Part shown: positions 1 through 5,900 of the stretch, one piece after another
Layout of the letters: each line of letters starts with the position of its first letter
How positions within the stretch are numbered: the first letter of the stretch is position 1
Source: Spirochaeta sp. UBA2779
Lineage (GTDB): Bacteria > Spirochaetota > Spirochaetia > DSM-2461
Assembly: GCA_002352375.1 (NCBI GenBank)
Contig: DEIH01000206.1
Span: forward strand, 1 to 7,896
Direction of reading: 5' to 3'
DNA length: 7,896 nt
The notes under the pieces: generated by a model
The model's input: only the letters and a program-made list of their open reading frames with translations
Told to the model about the DNA's origin: nothing
Database searches by the model: none
Program-made: the position numbers and the translations under genes

Positions 1-885
1 CGATAGAACGTTCATCTCCACACCACCGAAGTTCCCGATCCGCTTCCCGTAGCGTTCTACCCAGACATCGAAAGTATCAATAGCATCCTCATTGGAATGC
101 TTGGAATCTATACCTACAACATCAATCAGATCGTCCATTACATCGTAGATGTTACCGCAGGAATGAAGCAGGAAGGGCTTCCCGTGGGAATGCACCATGT
201 CCACCACTTTTTTAAACTGAGGAATAATGTGCCGGCGGATCTCTTCCGGCCGGATCAGAGTGGAGGAACGGAAACCCAGATCGTCACCAAAACGGCAAAC
301 TGCGAATTTATCAGCGTGGTTATTCAACAGCCAGTCCCAGAGACCAACCATAAAATCTCCCACCTTTATCCAGAGCCTTTCGTATACATCCGGTTCATCC
401 ACCTGGAGAAATGCCAGCTCAGTAAAAGGAACAAAGTCCTGAATTGTTTCAAACAGACCGTTGCCGATTCCGCCCACCGCTTTCATTCCCGGTGGCAGGG
501 CTTCTCCCAGAGCTCGGAAATCCTCATCGAAGCGTTCGATATACTCCTCAGCCTTCTCCTCCCAGGGATAGCGTTCAAGGTTGTCCATATTTTTAATCAG
601 AGCCGTACCCCGGCCCAGAAGCCCCTCCCCCCCCTGTACAAGATCGGTCATCAGACGCTCAAAGGGAATAACGTCGTACCCCAGCTCAAGTCCGCAGGCC
701 GCAATCCGCCGCTGGGCTTCAACCTTGTCCGCATAATCACCTTCCAGAAGAGGAGTTACCTCTTTGCCGATAACCTGCTCTACGATACCGGAATCAAACC
801 CGTGTTCGTACAACGGAAGCCGTTTAGCCTCCCGGTTGTACGCCGCATCGATAATATGATTGTAATCAGGTTGAAATTCTCTCAT
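1..885 (-). CDS. UroD-superfamily protein, corrinoid-methyltransferase-like (partial, C-terminus beyond left edge)
   Basis: The reverse strand is open for 295 codons from the ATG at 883-885 to the window edge, so the C-terminus is missing. The protein begins MREFQPDYNHIIDAAYNREA, a typical UroD-superfamily start. It carries the family segment GDDLGFRSST followed by a helix ending in RPEEIRRHIIPQFKK, then HGKPFLLHSCGN. His241 and Cys243 form the H-x-C pair that binds zinc in MtaA/MtbA-like methyltransferases; the third ligand, a late Cys, would lie outside the window. After that come GIDSKHS and FGGVEMNVL, matching the barrel's last strands. True uroporphyrinogen decarboxylase is unlikely because there is no haem-gene context and the H-x-C is of the methyltransferase type. 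The start overlaps the stop of the flavoprotein gene in ATGA, with an AAGGG ribosome site just upstream, so translation is probably coupled. Substrate is unknown; a cytosolic methyl transfer involving a corrinoid protein is inferred from the family. Confidence 0.82.
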   Translation of the reverse strand, partial: MREFQPDYNHIIDAAYNREAKRLPLYEHGFDSGIVEQVIGKEVTPLLEGDYADKVEAQRRIAACGLELGYDVIPFERLMTDLVQGGEGLLGRGTALIKNMDNLERYPWEEKAEEYIERFDEDFRALGEALPPGMKAVGGIGNGLFETIQDFVPFTELAFLQVDEPDVYERLWIKVGDFMVGLWDWLLNNHADKFAVCRFGDDLGFRSSTLIRPEEIRRHIIPQFKKVVDMVHSHGKPFLLHSCGNIYDVMDDLIDVVGIDSKHSNEDAIDTFDVWVERYGKRIGNFGGVEMNVLS

Positions 886-1655
886 CGTCTTTTCCCTTCA
901 TGCGCATCTCCATCATTCTCAACGCTTCTGATTCGTTTCATCAGTATCGCATATAACAGCGAAGCTATTAATCTCTTTATCAATCCAATCCTGCAGGAAT
1001 AATAATAAATCTGTTTATCCCAACCTTTCTCACGCCAGAAATCCCCATCAATAGTTAAGAGTTTTTCAGCCAGCACCCGTTGAACCTGATACGACATCAA
1101 TGCTTCCAGAGATGGTTTATGATATAGGCTCTCACGCCTTATAATTTCCACAAATGCCATGTATTCCTTTTTCTTCAAATTCACATGAAGGTTAGAGACA
1201 TTTCTCCCAATACCTTGTACAGAAACCATTCCCCACTGATAGGCCACTTCACCCAGAAAGGCCAAAGTCTGCTTCAAGGCGGATCCGGCTGTTGTGGCAA
1301 CTGGCAGAAGCACTTTCCCGGTTAGCTCCGGACGATGAAACCAGCTGCAGGTTCGGTCAATAAAATTCTTAAGACTTCCGCTTACATGTCTCATATACAC
1401 AGGAGTGGCCAGTACCAGCCCATCACTGTTAATCATTTTTTCCTTAAGGACCTCCATATCATCTTTGATAACGCAGGAACCTTTCGTTATACAGACTTCA
1501 CATCCACGGCAGGTTTTAATCTCATAGTCGGAAAGGTTCAAAATCTCAACCTGGAAATCTTCTTTTTCCAATAAATCTTTCAATCCAAGCAGCAGTAACT
1601 GTGTACGTTTCTTCCGTGGACTTCCATTTATCATAACAACTTTATGCCTGGTCAT
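882..1655 (-). CDS. Iron-sulfur flavoprotein (Isf-type), NADPH-dependent FMN reductase/flavodoxin fold
   Basis: A 257-aa protein. It opens with a beta strand and the FMN phosphate-binding loop INGSPRKKRTQ (residues 9-19). Cys49, Cys52, Cys55 and Cys61 form CX2CX2CX5C, the compact [4Fe-4S] motif of archaeal and bacterial iron-sulfur flavoproteins. The second flavin loop follows as TPVYMRHVSG (84-93). Family members shuttle electrons between ferredoxin, FMN and small acceptors such as oxygen or peroxide in anaerobes. The roughly 60 residues after about 195 are outside the usual flavodoxin core and look helical and basic. The ATG at 1653-1655 has a strong AGGGAG site at 1664-1669. I prefer it over Met8, which would remove the first beta strand. 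The gene overlaps the upstream membrane-protein gene by 14 bp and the downstream UroD-like gene by 4 bp. Electron partner and physiological acceptor are unknown; donation to a corrinoid activation step is only a possibility. Confidence 0.85.
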   Translation of the reverse strand: MTRHKVVMINGSPRKKRTQLLLLGLKDLLEKEDFQVEILNLSDYEIKTCRGCEVCITKGSCVIKDDMEVLKEKMINSDGLVLATPVYMRHVSGSLKNFIDRTCSWFHRPELTGKVLLPVATTAGSALKQTLAFLGEVAYQWGMVSVQGIGRNVSNLHVNLKKKEYMAFVEIIRRESLYHKPSLEALMSYQVQRVLAEKLLTIDGDFWREKGWDKQIYYYSCRIGLIKRLIASLLYAILMKRIRSVENDGDAHEGKRR

Positions 1656-2070
1656 TTATATATCTCCCTGGATATTCTAATAAAAGCGGTGGCTTCCCCG
1701 ACTTCTCCCTCAGCCAGTTGATACTCCCCAACACCTTCGGCATCATCACCAGCCTTCGCTCCAGCCGATATTTACCGGGAAAACTGGTAAAAGAGATACC
1801 AATCAGAATACTCAGTATCCCCTGACCCGGCAGAAAAAGCATCGCAATACCGGCCAGAATAAACACAATCCCAAGAAGGTTTTTCAGAATCATCTTGACT
1901 GGAGCATTACTTAACCGTCGCTTTTCTTGAGCAAAATAATCCACGGGAATCCGAACCACCATCACCGGAACAAGAAGCAACGTCAAAATAAACATTATAG
2001 CCGAAATGCCCGACATCCAGATGAGCAGAAAACTGTGATTAGAACTCCAGCTGGTAATACTTTCAATCAT
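1642..2070 (-). CDS. Small integral membrane protein, PGPGW-like
   Basis: A 142-aa protein of unknown function. A first membrane helix spans about residues 13-39. A second hydrophobic stretch spans about 61-80, followed by FLPGQG (79-84) and a third hydrophobic stretch to about residue 97. The tail is basic and soluble, with FPGKYRLERR and INWLREKSGKPPL. The proline/glycine turn between two helices plus this tail resembles the putative transmembrane PGPGW family, judged from memory of the family pattern. The gene heads the operon: the flavoprotein start lies 14 bp inside its 3' end. The ATG at 2068-2070 is preceded by AGAGGT (2081-2086) at a 10-nt spacing, a little long. I found no convincing minus-strand promoter in the 77 bp shared with the divergent gene. 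A role in anchoring or serving the flavoprotein/UroD pair would be guesswork. Confidence 0.7.
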   Translation of the reverse strand: MIESITSWSSNHSFLLIWMSGISAIMFILTLLLVPVMVVRIPVDYFAQEKRRLSNAPVKMILKNLLGIVFILAGIAMLFLPGQGILSILIGISFTSFPGKYRLERRLVMMPKVLGSINWLREKSGKPPLLLEYPGRYINDQA

Positions 2071-2099
2071 TTTTTAATTGACCTCTGCCGCTCCCGCGG

Positions 2100-2127
2100 T
2101 TTACTCCCCTTAACGATACCGTATAAA
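2100..2127 (+). promoter_or_regulatory. Putative sigma-70-type promoter for the DUF438/hemerythrin/PAS gene
   Basis: TTTACT at 2100-2105 and TATAAA at 2122-2127 are separated by 16 bp. This predicts a start near 2134 and a leader of about 14 nt containing the AAGGA ribosome site (2137-2141), 6 nt before the ATG at 2148. It is consistent with the gene start but has not been tested. Confidence 0.45.
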
Positions 2128-2147
2128 ACAATACATAAGGATACAGT

Positions 2148-3344
2148 ATGCCCAATCAACGAGTCGAATCACTTTTCAGATACATGAGCGGAGTAATTGC
2201 CGGTAAACCCGGCGGAATACTGGTTAAGGAAAATCACATCCTTGAAACCGACTACACACCGAATGATGTGCTCTCCCTCTTCGACCTGCTCTTCGAAGCC
2301 GGCTATTCTGTTGAAGAACTGAAAACCCCGTCAAACAAACTCTTCAATCTCCTCCATCAGGCTCTGGACCGCTTCCCATCAGAAGAAATTGAGTCCGACA
2401 GCTTTCTTTACAACATCATCGAAGACAATCACCGCCTTCAGAAGATTCTGAAGGAAACACGGCCCCTGATTCTGAAGCTGAACAGCGATTACCACGCCGA
2501 GGATATCACGGCTATAACCGGCCTGGTTGAGCAGATACAGAAAATTCACAATCACTACGTTATCAAGGAAAATGCCCTCTTCCCGGTGCTGGAAAAAAAC
2601 TGGCCGGAACATCAATGCCTGAAACTGATGTGGTCCTACCACGATGATATTCGCAAGACCATTAAGGAAGCCCTTATCCTCCTGGCCAGACCTGAGCTCA
2701 ATATTTCCCGATTCAACACCGTTACCGGAGAACTCTTTTTCGCCGTATTTACCATTCTCTACCGGGAAGAAAAGGTGCTTATTCCGCATATCCTCCAGAC
2801 AATTGATGATTCCGTTCTGGAGAGTCTTCTTATCGAGAGTGCCGAATTGGGTTTTGCCTACCTGAACAGAGAAGAACTTAAGATTCCAGAGCAATCCCCG
2901 GCAGAAAGCCCTGCGGCCGGTCGGAGCATCAGAGATGGCTCAGTATCTTTAAGCACTGGAAAACTCAGCCTCTCACAGTTTGAAATGCTCTTCCAGTATC
3001 TACCGGTAGACATCACCTACGTGGATGAGAACGACGTCGTCCTTTTTTACTCCGATCCTCCTCACCGAATCTTCCCCCGGAGCAAGTCCATCATCGGCCG
3101 CAAGGTACAGAACTGCCATCCTCCTGAAAGCCTGCACGTCGTAGAGAGAATACTCAAAGCCTTTAGAAGCGGAACAAAAGAAGAGGCTTCCTTTGTTATC
3201 AAGATGGGACCGAAGTACATTCAGATCCGCTACTTCGCCATTAGAGGCGAAGAGGGAGATTTCAAAGGAACCCTGGAAGTTTCCCAGGATGTTACAGCTA
3301 TACGGAAAATCGACGGGGAGAGCCGGCTGCTGGACTGGGAATAA
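2148..3344 (+). CDS. DUF438 - hemerythrin HHE - PAS three-domain protein
   Basis: A 398-aa soluble protein with three parts. Residues 1-75 are a DUF438-like helical region. Residues about 85-220 form a hemerythrin-like HHE domain; visible candidate iron ligands are His95, His134/His136, Glu141, His165, Glu207/Glu208 and His214 in HNHYVIKENALFP, SYHDDIRK and YREEKVLIPH. After a low-complexity linker (about 245-270) comes a PAS domain (about 272-395) containing LPVDITYVDENDVVLFYS, RIFPRSKSIIGRKVQNCHPP and IRYFAIRGEEG. It ends RLLDWE, as the family does. These hallmarks match the widespread DUF438 family of anaerobes; ligand and output are not established. A di-iron sensor for oxygen or NO, or a relative of RIC/ScdA/YtfE iron-centre repair proteins, is plausible. 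There is no kinase, GGDEF or DNA-binding domain, so any signalling needs a partner. The SD is AAGGA (2137-2141). The gene converges with the SDR gene, leaving 7 bp. Confidence 0.9.
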   Translation: MPNQRVESLFRYMSGVIAGKPGGILVKENHILETDYTPNDVLSLFDLLFEAGYSVEELKTPSNKLFNLLHQALDRFPSEEIESDSFLYNIIEDNHRLQKILKETRPLILKLNSDYHAEDITAITGLVEQIQKIHNHYVIKENALFPVLEKNWPEHQCLKLMWSYHDDIRKTIKEALILLARPELNISRFNTVTGELFFAVFTILYREEKVLIPHILQTIDDSVLESLLIESAELGFAYLNREELKIPEQSPAESPAAGRSIRDGSVSLSTGKLSLSQFEMLFQYLPVDITYVDENDVVLFYSDPPHRIFPRSKSIIGRKVQNCHPPESLHVVERILKAFRSGTKEEASFVIKMGPKYIQIRYFAIRGEEGDFKGTLEVSQDVTAIRKIDGESRLLDWE

Positions 3345-3351
3345 TCCCCGG

Positions 3352-4119
3352 CTACAAATCCCTCCGACTGGCACAGAATCCCAGAGTTAACCCACCATCA
3401 AGAGTAATACACGAACCGGTGAGGTAATTGCAGTCATCTGAAGCGCAGAATACTGCGAGTTTTGCGACTTCTTCAACAGTTCCCACACGGCCGGCAGGAA
3501 TTGCAGTGGAGATAGCTCCGGCGCGGTTATCCGGAGTGAGTTCGGTGGCAATCGCTCCGAGGGTGAGAGCATTCACCTGAATATTGTAGTCCGCCAGCTC
3601 TAATGCCATGCAGCGGGTAAGCTGTTCCAGTCCACCTTTTGCGGCGCTATAATGGGCAAAGTTACGTCGGGGTTCCCGGGAATGAACCGAGCTGATGTTG
3701 ATAATTTTGCCGCCCTTACCCTGTTCCTTCATCATCCGCCCGGCAAGCTGACCGCAGAGGAAGGGTGCCCGTAGATTTACCCCAAGAACATAATCCCAAT
3801 CCTTCAGAGAAAGATCGAGAAACCCTCCTGGATTCTGTACCGCCGCATTATTCACCAGCACATCCATTCCCTGAAGCTGCTTCCCGATGGTATCGAACAT
3901 CGCCGTCACCTCGGCCTCTTCGGACAAGGAGGCTGTCACCTTGATGGATTGCGGACTAAAAGCACGTATATCATCATAGCTTTGCTCCAGATTTTCACTT
4001 GGTTTTGAGCCGTGCACAATCACTACAGCACCTTGCTGTGCCATAGTCTTTGCAATGGCACGGCCTATCCCCCGGCTCGATCCGGTTACCAGAATACGTT
4101 TACCTTTTACACCCATCAT
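3352..4119 (-). CDS. Short-chain dehydrogenase/reductase (classical SDR)
   Basis: A 255-aa classical SDR. The NAD(P)-binding TGSSRGIG is at residues 12-19 and NNAA at 90-93. The catalytic residues are Asn115 (GVN), Ser144 (ISS), Tyr157 and Lys161 (YSAAK). The family's C-terminal DGGLTL is at 241-246, followed by nine extra residues. It resembles glucose 1-dehydrogenase or gluconate 5-dehydrogenase-type enzymes, but SDR substrates cannot be assigned from sequence. The usual VNA-x-x-PG motif after the active site reads VNALTLG here, with Leu187 in place of proline. The start overlaps the stop of the upstream alcohol dehydrogenase gene. Two tandem ATGs (4117-4119 and 4114-4116) follow one strong GGAGG (4124-4128); the second has the better 7-nt spacing, so the mature start may be one residue shorter. 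Arg16 and the residues after the second strand do not settle NAD versus NADP preference. Confidence 0.9.
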   Translation of the reverse strand: MMGVKGKRILVTGSSRGIGRAIAKTMAQQGAVVIVHGSKPSENLEQSYDDIRAFSPQSIKVTASLSEEAEVTAMFDTIGKQLQGMDVLVNNAAVQNPGGFLDLSLKDWDYVLGVNLRAPFLCGQLAGRMMKEQGKGGKIINISSVHSREPRRNFAHYSAAKGGLEQLTRCMALELADYNIQVNALTLGAIATELTPDNRAGAISTAIPAGRVGTVEEVAKLAVFCASDDCNYLTGSCITLDGGLTLGFCASRRDL

Positions 4120-5198
4120 GATACCTCCAGAATAATCTTGATAGCTCCCGAGGATTCCTTATTACAGGCAACTTCAAAAGCCTCTACACCCTTTGATAAG
4201 GGAAAGCGATGGGAGATTAAAGGTTTCACATTCACCCTCCCTGTCGCCAGCATTTCCAAAGCTCTGGGAAAGTCACTGTAGAGAGCGTTGGAAGAAGTCC
4301 TGATTGTCCGCTCACCACTGAGGTTAAGAGCCGGAAAAACAAGCTTCTTATCCTTAGTCGCCAGCAAAACAAGTGTTCCCCCTTTATCCAGAAGCTCCAG
4401 TGATTCCACAATGCTCTGGTTTGTTCCGATTGTGTTAAATACCAGATTTACCCCATTCCCGGAGGTTTGGGATTTTACAATTTCACGAAAAGCCGATTGT
4501 TTCTCAGCAATATTCACAGCATAGTCCACACCCAGGGCATCAGCCGCAGTAATATTTTCATCGGCAATATCACAGATAAACGTTCTGGATGCACCATAGA
4601 TTTTAACAAACTGAGCTATTAAAAGACCGATCGGTCCTGCACCATAGATTGCAACTTTATCAAGCACCTTCGGGGCACCCACATCCACAGCATGCAGCGC
4701 CGCAATCATCGGGTCGAGAAAAGTGGCCTCTTCGTCGCTGACATTCTCAGGCAGCTCATAGATCTGGCTGACAGGAACCGGGCAGAATTCAGCCATCCCG
4801 CCGGGATAATAATCCATCTCTCCCCAACCCTGAGCATGTCCCAGATGCCTTGTATCAGGGCAAAGATTCTCCCTGCCGCTCCGGCAGAAAGAGCAGCGTC
4901 CACAGGTGATAAAGGTATTCACCGCCACCCTTTTTCCCAACAGATGCTCATCAGAACTATGAGCAACTTTTTCAACAAAGCCCACAAACTCATGGCCCAA
5001 TACAATATTCGGAGGATTCGGGATTTCCCTGCCCAGAGTCTGCTTTGCCCAGGGATTCTCACCGTAGAAATACCGAATGTCACTGCCGCAGATACCGCAT
5101 TTTGTTACACGAATCAAAGCCTCACCCGACTCCAGAGTCCATACCGGGAGATTAGAGATTTCAAGAACTTCCGGACTTTTTAACACCAATGCTTTCAT
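4116..5198 (-). CDS. Zinc-dependent medium-chain alcohol/polyol dehydrogenase
   Basis: A 360-aa MDR-family enzyme. The catalytic zinc region includes CGICGSD (34-40, ligand Cys37) and GHE (His69, Glu70). The four-cysteine structural zinc lobe is Cys99, Cys102, Cys105 and Cys113. The Rossmann motif GAGPIG is at 186-191. The position occupied by Glu in many sorbitol/threonine dehydrogenases (the EP motif) reads LDPM here, Asp162-Pro163. Sequence and zinc set fit the sorbitol / L-idonate / threonine dehydrogenase branch; the exact substrate is unknown. The partner SDR gene overlaps by 4 bp, as in two-step oxidation-reduction pairs such as L-idonate 5-dehydrogenase with 5-ketogluconate reductase, but this is inference from layout. 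The ATG at 5196-5198 has a modest GGTGGA site. A candidate promoter lies 27-56 bp upstream. A ruined glycosidase gene begins divergently 45 bp away, suggesting an original carbohydrate-use locus. Confidence 0.9.
   Translation of the reverse strand: MKALVLKSPEVLEISNLPVWTLESGEALIRVTKCGICGSDIRYFYGENPWAKQTLGREIPNPPNIVLGHEFVGFVEKVAHSSDEHLLGKRVAVNTFITCGRCSFCRSGRENLCPDTRHLGHAQGWGEMDYYPGGMAEFCPVPVSQIYELPENVSDEEATFLDPMIAALHAVDVGAPKVLDKVAIYGAGPIGLLIAQFVKIYGASRTFICDIADENITAADALGVDYAVNIAEKQSAFREIVKSQTSGNGVNLVFNTIGTNQSIVESLELLDKGGTLVLLATKDKKLVFPALNLSGERTIRTSSNALYSDFPRALEMLATGRVNVKPLISHRFPLSKGVEAFEVACNKESSGAIKIILEVS
4124..4128 (-). promoter_or_regulatory. Ribosome binding site of the SDR gene, inside the dehydrogenase 3' end
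   Basis: The reverse strand reads GGAGG, encoding part of the last codons of the upstream dehydrogenase. It lies 4 nt from the first ATG and 7 nt from the second tandem ATG. This placement, together with the ATGA overlap, supports reinitiation or coupled translation and decides between the two possible starts in favour of the second. Confidence 0.65.
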
Positions 5199-5224
5199 AG
5201 TTCCACCATTTTGCAGAGTATTCT

Positions 5225-5254
5225 CTTATACTAAAGCATAGCCATGATTGACAA
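5225..5254 (-). promoter_or_regulatory. Putative promoter of the dehydrogenase-SDR operon
   Basis: On the minus strand TTGTCA (5249-5254) and TATAAG (5225-5230) are separated by 18 bp; each box matches 5 of 6 consensus bases. The predicted start would be near 5218, about 20 nt before the dehydrogenase ATG. The -35 box overlaps the first codons of the divergent pseudogene at 5244, so the two transcription units shared this control region when the glycosidase was intact. Confidence 0.5.
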
Positions 5255-5571
5255 CTTCGGTAAGATACTCTCATTTTTTACAATATCAGCAGTATTATTT
5301 TCCTGTACCGGAATTCCTCACGATGTAACTCCGGGGGTAAGCGGCAGGTAAACCCGGAGCAGCTCTCCTATTGGTTAGCATATGTTCAGGCGGTGGCTCT
5401 TCGATACGGCGACAGCCTGGCTGCCCTGGAAATCTGGAATGAACCAAATTTCGGGAGGTTCTGGACCGGCAGCGATGAAGATTTTTTCTACTGACCTCGG
5501 AAACCGTTAAACTGTTGTTTATGAAACAAAAACAGGAAAAGAAAGCGCATGGCATTCTGGAGATAGTGTGA
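5244..5571 (+). pseudogene. Remnant of a secreted lipoprotein glycoside hydrolase (clan GH-A, GH39/GH5-like)
   Basis: Three pieces in three frames can be read. First, 5244-5351 encodes a 35-residue peptide with a type II signal: a hydrophobic stretch ending AVLFSC (lipobox, Cys21), then TGIPHDV and a stop. Second, in another frame from about 5342 to 5494, the reading is VNPEQLSYWLAYVQAVALRY, then LAALEIWNEPNFGRFW, then TGSDEDFFY and a TGA. The NEP motif in this setting is the acid/base glutamate region at the end of the fourth barrel strand of clan GH-A glycosidases, with the typical FW and helix start after it. Third, a further frame from 5491 continues LTSETVKLL and ends at 5569-5571. Most of the barrel, before and after, is absent, so this is a deletion-plus-frameshift fossil and not a sequencing error alone. 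The exact GH family cannot be fixed from about 60 residues. This fills most of the gene-free interval 5199-5640. Confidence 0.72.
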
Positions 5572-5640
5572 CATTATTGCCGGAACCGCTCATTATTACT
5601 GGCATATCTGAAGGTGGAATCGAATTTCGATAGAGATGCC

Positions 5641-5856
5641 CTATACAAGTTCCACGGCTTTATTAAGAGTAATAAGAAACTCATCAAGGGGTTTCTTATG
5701 TATTTTTGCGGCTCTCTCAACGGTAAGGAATCTGGTGATAATCCGACGAATATTGTACTTCCCGACACTTTTTATACCCATGGCTTCCATCACTTTTTCG
5801 ATATCACCGTACTCTTCCAGAATATCAAACACCCTTGTTTCTTTTGAAATCGTCAT
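5641..5856 (-). CDS. Free-standing DUF1858-type small protein (cysteine-free subtype)
   Basis: A 71-aa acidic-to-neutral protein: TRVFDILEEYGDIEKVMEAM at 7-26, then GIKSVGKYNIRRIITRFLTV, then AAKIHKKPLDEFLITLN. The pattern of a helix with an ILEEY-type core, a turn G-I-K, and a second helix with T-hydrophobic-x-x-A-A ending in LITLN is that of DUF1858 / ScdA N-terminal-like domains. The Cys-x-x-Cys of one DUF1858 subtype is replaced by SVGK. It resembles the subtype that is often fused to the front of DUF438 proteins. The ATG at 5854-5856 has AGGAG (5863-5867) at 7 nt. It lies 38 bp downstream of the AraC-like gene and may be cotranscribed with it. Biochemical function is unknown; iron-centre repair or NO-linked roles are known only for the related ScdA/RIC proteins. 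The length is complete for a stand-alone domain. Confidence 0.75.
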   Translation of the reverse strand: MTISKETRVFDILEEYGDIEKVMEAMGIKSVGKYNIRRIITRFLTVERAAKIHKKPLDEFLITLNKAVELV

Positions 5857-5868
5857 ATTAAGCTCCTG

Positions 5869-5900
5869 GACTAAAAGTCTTATTTAATAGTGTTTTAGTC
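5869..5900. repeat. Perfect 8-bp inverted repeat between the AraC-like and DUF1858 genes
   Basis: GACTAAAA at 5869-5876 and TTTTAGTC at 5893-5900 are exact inverted copies with 16 bp between them. The right arm overlaps the regulator's stop codon; the left arm sits just upstream of the DUF1858 ribosome site. There is no GC-rich stem or U-run after it, so it is not a standard terminator. It may be an operator for a dimeric protein or an mRNA hairpin influencing DUF1858 translation. Confidence 0.4.

Noticed and set aside
97..1002. Long plus-strand open frame of 301 codons over the left UroD-like gene
   Set aside because: It is antisense to a continuous reverse frame with clear UroD-family motifs and a coupled start; the plus-strand protein has no recognisable motif.
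2070..2091. Near-copy of the T-run plus TTGACCTCT stretch at 5904-5924, as a shared regulatory element
   Set aside because: The second copy lies inside the regulator's last codons, and a match of this length with one gap and one mismatch can occur by chance with a T-run.
3321..3353. Inverted repeat AGCCGG/CCGGCT spanning the convergent gene ends, as a bidirectional terminator
   Set aside because: The arms are only 6 bp with a 21-nt loop, lie mainly in coding sequence, and no T-run follows on either strand.
5295..5555. Minus-strand open frame of 86 codons in the 5199-5640 interval
   Set aside because: It is antisense to the lipoprotein signal and NEP segment of the glycosidase remnant and has no motif or good ribosome site.
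5619..5631. Palindrome ATCGAATTTCGAT just past the DUF1858 stop, as a terminator
   Set aside because: A 1-nt centre does not allow a normal hairpin loop without losing pairs, the stem is AT-rich, and there is no T-run; it may be chance.
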